Shown: positions 1-3,349 of the stretch, in pieces
Layout of the letters: each line of letters starts with the position of its first letter
Numbering within the stretch: position 1 is the first letter of the stretch
From: Prevotella sp. UBA3675
Lineage (GTDB): Bacteria > Bacteroidota > Bacteroidia > Bacteroidales > Bacteroidaceae
Length of the DNA stretch: 6,214 nucleotides
Direction of reading: 5' to 3'
NCBI GenBank assembly: GCA_002372235.1
Contig: DFJI01000007.1
Coordinates: forward strand, 1 to 6,214
Program-made: the position numbers and the translations under genes
Notes under the pieces: generated by a model
What the model was told of the DNA's origin: nothing
Seen by the model: the letters and a program-made list of their open reading frames with translations, nothing else
The model's database searches: none

Positions 1-23
1 TTTTCCGATTAAATATCGTATTT

Positions 24-497
24 TTATTTGTTCATCACCTTTTTCGTCTGGTTGCCCACGCGCACGATGTAGATGCCCTTGGTGAGCCCGCTGAGGTTGA
101 TTTCGGTCTCAGCCTTGCTGGCGGTCACGCTGCGCACGGCCTTTCCGTTCACGTCGAACACGCTGATGTTGGCTCCCTGCGCACCCGTTACGTGCAGCAC
201 GCCGTCCTTCAGCACAAAGTTCGACTGCTTGCCGCTGGCAGCCACCGACTGGATGCCTGTGCTCTCGTTGGTGAAGAACATCTTCGACAGTCCTGCGAGA
301 GGCAGCTTCTGTTGCGAGTTGTCGGTGAGATTGATGATCATGTTGGTGTCATCAAACGTGATATTCTTAATGTTGCTGATGGATACTTCGCTCTGTTCGC
401 CCGTCTGAACGATTGACAGATAGGCATAGTCATCGGCAAAGGCAGTGACTCCCACCAGGAGCAGCAAGACTGCCAACATGTAACGTAAATTCTTCAT
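24..497 (-). CDS. Small secreted protein with C-terminal T9SS type A-like sorting domain
   Basis: Encodes 157 residues. Residues 1-21 are a Sec signal peptide: basic start (MKNLR), leucine/valine-rich core, and AFA before the likely cleavage site at D22. The mature N-terminal half is a short beta-rich segment (YAYLSIVQTGEQ, then LAGLSKMFFTN) of a kind common in small secreted Prevotella proteins. The last ~49 residues (109-157) match the type IX secretion sorting pattern: ISVFDVNGK, then INLSGLTKGIYIVRVG, then a lysine-rich end. In the family this tail directs outer-membrane export and is usually cleaved, with the cargo released or anchored to the surface. The reading frame extends upstream to 539, but I chose the ATG at 497 because the signal peptide begins there and the likely -7 box (529-536) lies inside the extension. 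It is transcribed in the same direction as the acyl-CoA synthetase upstream but appears to have its own promoter. No catalytic domain is visible, so the function of the mature part is unknown. Confidence 0.85.
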   Translation of the reverse strand: MKNLRYMLAVLLLLVGVTAFADDYAYLSIVQTGEQSEVSISNIKNITFDDTNMIINLTDNSQQKLPLAGLSKMFFTNESTGIQSVAASGKQSNFVLKDGVLHVTGAQGANISVFDVNGKAVRSVTASKAETEINLSGLTKGIYIVRVGNQTKKVMNK

Positions 498-528
498 AAT
501 GCTTACACTTTTTTCGTTTTCGTCGCTG

Positions 529-564
529 CAAAAATACAAAAGAGTTGCGATTTGGCATCACAAA
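529..564 (-). promoter_or_regulatory. Bacteroidetes-type promoter of the small secreted protein gene
   Basis: On the minus strand TATTTTTG (536-529) matches the -7 consensus TAnnTTTG. A TTTG at 564-561 could be the -33 box, but the 24-nt spacing is longer than the usual 19-21. Transcription would start near 523-525, giving a leader of about 26 nt before the ATG at 497. The -7 box is convincing; the -33 box is uncertain. Confidence 0.55.
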
Positions 565-610
565 TTACTTTTTTTAACTGTATGACTTTGCATTACGTCC
601 TCGTAAATTT

Positions 611-2779
611 TTAGTCCTTCTCGATGCGTATGCGTGCATCTACGGCTATCACCTGATGCTCGTCGGCCAGCAGCGGATTGATGTCAATCTCCTTGATCTC
701 CCGGGCGAAGCGCAGCAGTGTGCTCAGCCGCACGATGATCTCGGCATACCTCTGCTCGTTGATGCCCTTTTGTCCTCGCGTACCTTTTATTATTTTATAC
801 GCGCGTAGGGAGCGAATCATGCTGTAAGCCTCGTTATAGCTGAGCGGCGCCAGTCCGCTCTTCACGTCCTTCAGCACCTCGACGAAGATGCCGCCCAGTC
901 CGCAGAGCACCACGTGGCCGAAGCGCTCCTCATATTTCGCACCGATGAACAGTTCCGTGCCGCCTATCATCTTCTGCACCATCACGGCTGTTGCCTGCGG
1001 AATCTGCATCATGCGGTCGAACTCCAGTGCCAAGTGCTCAGCCGTGCGGATGTTGAGTGCCACGCCGCCCACGTCGCTCTTGTGTACCGGGCCCACCACC
1101 TTGGCCACCACGGGATAGCCCACCTTCTGTGCAAACTCGATGAGCTCTTCTTTCTTCGTGCTCACCATCTCCGGCACCATCGGAATGCCGGCACAGTCTA
1201 ACAGTTTCCTCACCGTGTTAGGCTCCAGGTAACCACTCCCCTCTCCCTTTGGAGAAGGGCTGGGGGTGAGGCTGATGATGTCGCGAATCTTCGGTACATC
1301 AACCCCGAACAGCTCTATCTCGGGTGAGGCCGGGGGCGGTGTCTGCATGATTTGTGTGAGTGCGGTAGCCAGTGTCACCTCGTCGCTGAAGTTCACGTGT
1401 CCTTTCTTCAGGAACTCCTCCACCTCGGGGCCTGCGGTGTGCAGACTGGGCAGGATGGGGAAGATGGGCTTGCGGCACTCCAATATCTTCTTGTGCAGCA
1501 TGTCGTAGGCTTCGTAGAGCGTGACCAGTCCGGGCGTTCCGAAGATGACCATGATGGCGTCGATATTGTCGAATTTCTGTTCGCAGTAGTCGATGGCCAG
1601 TCCCAGGTGTTCGGGCGTGCCTGTGGCCAGGATGTCGATGGGGTTGGCCACCGATGAACCTGGAAACAGCTTCGACTTCAGCTCGTCGGCCACCGGCCCC
1701 TCCAATTTCGGCACTTGTATGCCGCCTTTCGACAGCGCGTCGGTGAGCATCACGCCCGGGCCGCCTGCATGGGTCACGATGGCAATACGTAAAGCCTCAC
1801 CCCCAGCCCCTCTCCGATTGGAGAGGGGAGTATATAGATTTTGCTTTGGGGTGTAATCACTCCCCTCTCCAATCGGAGAGGGGTTGGGGGTGAGGCTAAA
1901 GATGCATCCCACCGTGGTGAGCTCCTCGCGTGAGAAGCACCGCACGATGCCAGCCTTGCGGAACAGGGCCTCCACGGCTGAGTCGCTGCTGGCGATGGCT
2001 CCTGTGTGGCTGGTGGCAGCCCTGCTGCCGCTCTCGCTGCTGCCAGCCTTGATGGCGGCAATCCTGCACCCCTTGCGGATGAGCGAGCTGGCATGAAACA
2101 GCAGCTTGTCGGGGTTGGCGATATTCTCTATGTAGAGCAGTTTCACGGGCGAGTCCTCGCCAGGCGTGTAGTGCTCGTCCATGTATTGCAGCACGTCTTC
2201 GATGCCTATCTGCTTGCCGTTGCCAATCGACCACACACTGTTGAACTGCAGTCCCTTGATCACGGCGCTCTCCAGGATGAACACCGCCGTGGCTCCCGAG
2301 CCGCTGATGAAATCGACGCCATGCGGATTGAGGTGGGGGATGGGCTTGGTGAACACCGAGTGGTGGTGGCGGGTGAGCAGACCGATGCAGTTCGGGCCGA
2401 TGAGTGCGGCTCCGTAGCGTTCGCAGGTGTCTAAGATGCGGCGCTCCAGCACGGCTCCTTCCTTCGTCTCCTCGCCAAATCCGGCTGAGATGATGATGAA
2501 TGCCTTCGTGTCCTTCTCTGCGGCCAGCGTCTCCACGGTGTCGGGACACATCTTGGCCGGTATGACCAGGATGGCCAGTTCCGTGGGAGGCAGTTCCTTC
2601 ACGTCGTGGAACACCTTGATGCCCTGCACTTCGTCTTCTTTCGGGTTCACGATGCGCAGGGTGCCATCGAATCCGCCGTTGATGATGTTGCGCACAATGG
2701 CGCCGCCTGGTTTGTGTACGTTGTTTGAGCCGCCAATGACGACAATGCTCTCAGGTCGTAGTAGTTCTCGGTTAATCAT
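611..2779 (-). CDS. Acyl-CoA synthetase, NDP-forming (acetate-CoA ligase, ADP-forming, alpha-beta fusion)
   Basis: Encodes 722 residues. The family converts acyl-CoA, ADP and phosphate reversibly into the acid, CoA and ATP, in the cytoplasm; acetyl-CoA is the usual substrate but it cannot be read from sequence. Domains: a CoA-binding Rossmann domain (about 7-100, glycine motif VVIGGS at 13-18); a succinyl-CoA-ligase-like domain with FISGSGATAVFIL and the ATSHTGAIA motif, whose H258 aligns with the phosphorylated histidine of the alpha subunit; a second flavodoxin-like domain from about 330 (IAIVTHAGGPGVML); and an ATP-grasp domain from about 516, with HKSDVGGV (H566), GLGGIFVEVLKD and the closing EIDINP (697-702). 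These motifs look intact, so the enzyme is probably active. Unusually, residues 295-329 and 503-515 are translated 39-bp repeats at domain junctions; without them the protein is 674 residues, a normal length. The ATG at 2779 sits just before the CoA-binding domain and just downstream of a promoter. Confidence 0.93.
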   Translation of the reverse strand: MINRELLRPESIVVIGGSNNVHKPGGAIVRNIINGGFDGTLRIVNPKEDEVQGIKVFHDVKELPPTELAILVIPAKMCPDTVETLAAEKDTKAFIIISAGFGEETKEGAVLERRILDTCERYGAALIGPNCIGLLTRHHHSVFTKPIPHLNPHGVDFISGSGATAVFILESAVIKGLQFNSVWSIGNGKQIGIEDVLQYMDEHYTPGEDSPVKLLYIENIANPDKLLFHASSLIRKGCRIAAIKAGSSESGSRAATSHTGAIASSDSAVEALFRKAGIVRCFSREELTTVGCIFSLTPNPSPIGEGSDYTPKQNLYTPLSNRRGAGGEALRIAIVTHAGGPGVMLTDALSKGGIQVPKLEGPVADELKSKLFPGSSVANPIDILATGTPEHLGLAIDYCEQKFDNIDAIMVIFGTPGLVTLYEAYDMLHKKILECRKPIFPILPSLHTAGPEVEEFLKKGHVNFSDEVTLATALTQIMQTPPPASPEIELFGVDVPKIRDIISLTPSPSPKGEGSGYLEPNTVRKLLDCAGIPMVPEMVSTKKEELIEFAQKVGYPVVAKVVGPVHKSDVGGVALNIRTAEHLALEFDRMMQIPQATAVMVQKMIGGTELFIGAKYEERFGHVVLCGLGGIFVEVLKDVKSGLAPLSYNEAYSMIRSLRAYKIIKGTRGQKGINEQRYAEIIVRLSTLLRFAREIKEIDINPLLADEHQVIAVDARIRIEKD
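1235..1273 (-). repeat. 39-bp intragenic palindromic repeat, copy A (single)
   Basis: This GC-rich repeat has a core of CCCCTCTCC (1238-1246), a 4-nt loop, and GGAGAAGGG (1251-1259), complementary at 8 of 9 positions, followed by GGGGGTGAGGCT. It matches copy C at 34 of 39 positions, with most differences in the loop. It is read in frame by the acyl-CoA synthetase gene as SLTPSPSPKGEGS (residues 503-515). That places it at the junction between the second CoA-ligase domain and the ATP-grasp domain, where a linker should tolerate added residues. Confidence 0.9.
1793..1831 (+). repeat. 39-bp intragenic palindromic repeat, copy B (inverted relative to A and C)
   Basis: Copy B is the reverse complement of copy C at 38 of 39 positions. 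Its core is a perfect 9-bp inverted repeat, CCCCTCTCC (1807-1815) and GGAGAGGGG (1820-1828), around the loop GATT. The gene reads it in frame in the opposite sense to A and C, giving TPLSNRRGAGGEA (residues 317-329). Strand is relative to the AGCCTCACCCCC end; A and C have that end on the minus strand. Confidence 0.92.
1859..1897 (-). repeat. 39-bp intragenic palindromic repeat, copy C
   Basis: Copy C has a perfect 9-bp inverted repeat, CCCCTCTCC (1862-1870) and GGAGAGGGG (1875-1883), around the loop AATC, then a G-rich tail ending in GGTGAGGCT. The acyl-CoA synthetase gene reads it as SLTPNPSPIGEGS (residues 295-307). With copy B and the 27-bp spacer (1832-1858) it forms one 105-bp in-frame block. 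Confidence 0.92.
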
Positions 2780-2802
2780 AGGGGCAAAAATGTTTCATGT
2801 CG

Positions 2803-2831
2803 CAAAGATACGAAATATATTTAATTTTCAA
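2803..2831 (-). promoter_or_regulatory. Bacteroidetes-type promoter of the acyl-CoA synthetase gene
   Basis: On the minus strand TATCTTTG (2810-2803) is an exact match to the -7 consensus TAnnTTTG. A TTG at 2831-2829, 18 nt further upstream, is a plausible -33 box. Transcription would start near 2797-2799, giving a leader of about 18 nt before the ATG at 2779. No operator-like repeat overlaps it. Confidence 0.7.
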
Positions 2832-2901
2832 TCTCTAAATATCTATTATTTCTTATGTACGTGAACATTTATTATAAAATTTGCTCCTTGAATGATGCGT
2901 T

Positions 2902-2944
2902 GCGCTTCATGGGGCGAAATGTCTTGCGACAGGGGATGAAGTGC
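2902..2944. repeat. Short imperfect inverted repeat
   Basis: GCGCTTCAT (2902-2910) and ATGAAGTGC (2936-2944) are complementary at 8 of 9 positions, the ninth being a possible G-U pair in RNA. Inside, TGTC (2920-2923) and GACA (2928-2931) form a second small stem with a TTGC loop. It lies upstream of both predicted start sites, so it may act as DNA if at all. No function can be assigned. Confidence 0.45.
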
Positions 2945-2977
2945 CTTTTCTTTCGGGGAGATTCTTGTTGTTTCAGT

Positions 2978-3043
2978 ATAAGCAGCTGCAGCGGATTATA
3001 TAGTCCGCTATAGCCGATTATATAATCCGCTACAGCTGCTTAT
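2978..3043. repeat. 66-bp near-perfect palindrome with internal tandem duplication
   Basis: The arms 2978-3002 and 3019-3043 are 25 bp each and complementary at 24 positions; the only mismatch is C2989 against A3032. The 16-nt centre is 3003-3018. The arms begin ATAAGCAGCTG and contain AGCGGATTATATA. A second layer of symmetry exists: AGCGGA (2990-2995) can also pair with TCCGCT (3004-3009), and a roughly 22-bp unit (GATTATATA, one variable base, TCCGCTA) occurs twice in tandem. This suggests a palindromic intergenic element rather than a simple operator. It lies about 170 bp upstream of either -7 box. No transposase gene or clear target duplication is visible. Confidence 0.85.
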
Positions 3044-3095
3044 TCTCATTTAACCTAAATCCTCCCCTGAAGCATGGCATTTAAACTCCTAAACT

Positions 3096-3118
3096 CCCCA
3101 ATTCCTCCCCCCCCTCCC
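3096..3118 (-). other. Putative G-quadruplex motif with C8 tract
   Basis: The plus strand carries CCCC (3096-3099), a 7-nt spacer, eight consecutive C (3107-3114), T, then CCC (3116-3118). On the minus strand this fits four G-runs of at least three with loops of 1, 2 and 7 nt. The C8 run is also a possible slippage site. It lies about 80 bp upstream of the -7 box of the downstream gene. Confidence 0.4.
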
Positions 3119-3125
3119 ATTCCTT

Positions 3126-3170
3126 AAAAACCTTAAAAAATCAAAAAATAGGGCAGAAAAAACAAAAAAA
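3126..3170 (+). promoter_or_regulatory. A-tract cluster upstream of the promoter
   Basis: Five A-tracts of 5-7 nt (3126-3130, 3135-3140, 3143-3148, 3157-3162, 3164-3170) lie just upstream of the -7 box at 3197-3204. Several are spaced close to one helical turn, which favours intrinsic DNA bending or UP-element-like contact with RNA polymerase. The spacing is irregular, so the role is an inference. Confidence 0.35.
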
Positions 3171-3196
3171 CATAGACGTGTATCACAAAAATGCAG

Positions 3197-3204
3197 TATT
3201 TTTG
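3197..3204 (+). promoter_or_regulatory. Bacteroidetes-type -7 box of the 954-residue secreted protein gene
   Basis: TATTTTTG matches the -7 consensus TAnnTTTG exactly. No TTTG is found at the expected -33 distance (about 3172-3177), so recognition may rely on the A-rich upstream DNA or on an activator. The start site would be near 3209, leaving a leader of about 140 nt. Confidence 0.55.
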
Positions 3205-3215
3205 CGGTGATATAC

Positions 3216-3271
3216 GTGCAAAGGGCTGACTTTCTGATGCATTCGTGCAGTGTTAGCCCATAATGCTGCAC
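3216..3271 (+). promoter_or_regulatory. Structured 5' leader with competing stems
   Basis: GTGCA (3216-3220) can pair with TGCAC (3267-3271), enclosing an 8-bp stem of GGGCTGAC (3223-3230) with GTTAGCCC (3252-3259), one pair being G-U. Alternatively GTGCAG (3245-3250) pairs with CTGCAC (3266-3271), which excludes the outer stem and could form a pseudoknot with the inner one. GGCTA (3275-3279) can also compete for TAGCC (3254-3258). The element starts only a few bases after the predicted transcription start. It matches no riboswitch class I recognise. Confidence 0.4.
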
Positions 3272-3349
3272 ACTGGCTACTGAAACAACGAGAAATATAA
3301 ATAAATTTATTCATTCATCTTATTATCCATTAACAAAACCAAATCAATT

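Larger units (their letters stand above)
1793..1897. repeat. Composite inverted-repeat insertion (B-spacer-C), BIME-like
   Basis: Two 39-bp units in inverted orientation flank a 27-bp AT-richer spacer. The total of 105 bp is exactly 35 codons, so the reading frame is kept. The block falls between GCIF, the end of the phospho-histidine domain, and LRIAIVTHAGG, the first strand of the next domain; that junction normally needs only a short linker. The paired inverted layout resembles BIMEs built from REP units. That comparison is by analogy, and no transposase gene is present in the window. Confidence 0.75.
2780..3349. other. Divergent intergenic region, 570 bp, with promoters and repeats
   Basis: This region separates two divergently transcribed genes and holds no convincing protein gene. 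From left to right it contains the acyl-CoA synthetase promoter, an AT-rich stretch, a minor inverted repeat (2902-2944), a 66-bp palindrome (2978-3043), a C-rich tract (3096-3118), a series of A-tracts (3126-3170), the promoter of the 954-residue protein (3197-3204), and its leader of about 140 nt. Because both genes are transcribed outward, terminators are not expected here, so the palindromes need another explanation. Confidence 0.8.

Noticed and set aside
6..18. CGAT/ATCG inverted repeat as a terminator of the small secreted protein gene
   Set aside because: The stem is only about 4 bp and is not followed by a T-tract in the direction of that gene.
498..539. Upstream extension of the small secreted protein start to the ATG at 539
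   Set aside because: It would put 14 hydrophilic residues before the signal peptide, and the probable -7 box (529-536) lies inside it, so the transcript would start after that ATG.
1235..1897. CRISPR array or frameshift as an explanation of the repeats
   Set aside because: The three units are unevenly spaced, two are inverted, and they are translated in frame with conserved enzyme domains on both sides, so there is neither an array nor a frame break.
2006..2434. A 142-codon open frame on the plus strand opposite the synthetase
   Set aside because: It is antisense to well-conserved synthetase motifs, including the phospho-histidine region, has no promoter-like signal of its own, and resembles no family.
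1896..2549. A 217-codon open frame on the minus strand inside the acyl-CoA synthetase gene
   Set aside because: It overlaps the synthetase in another frame and reads as arginine, histidine and glutamine-rich sequence without a recognisable domain, as expected of a shadow frame in GC-rich DNA.
3089..3271. A 60-codon open frame on the minus strand in the intergenic region
   Set aside because: It is the complement of the C-rich and A-tract promoter DNA, with low-complexity phenylalanine and leucine-rich translation and no start signal.
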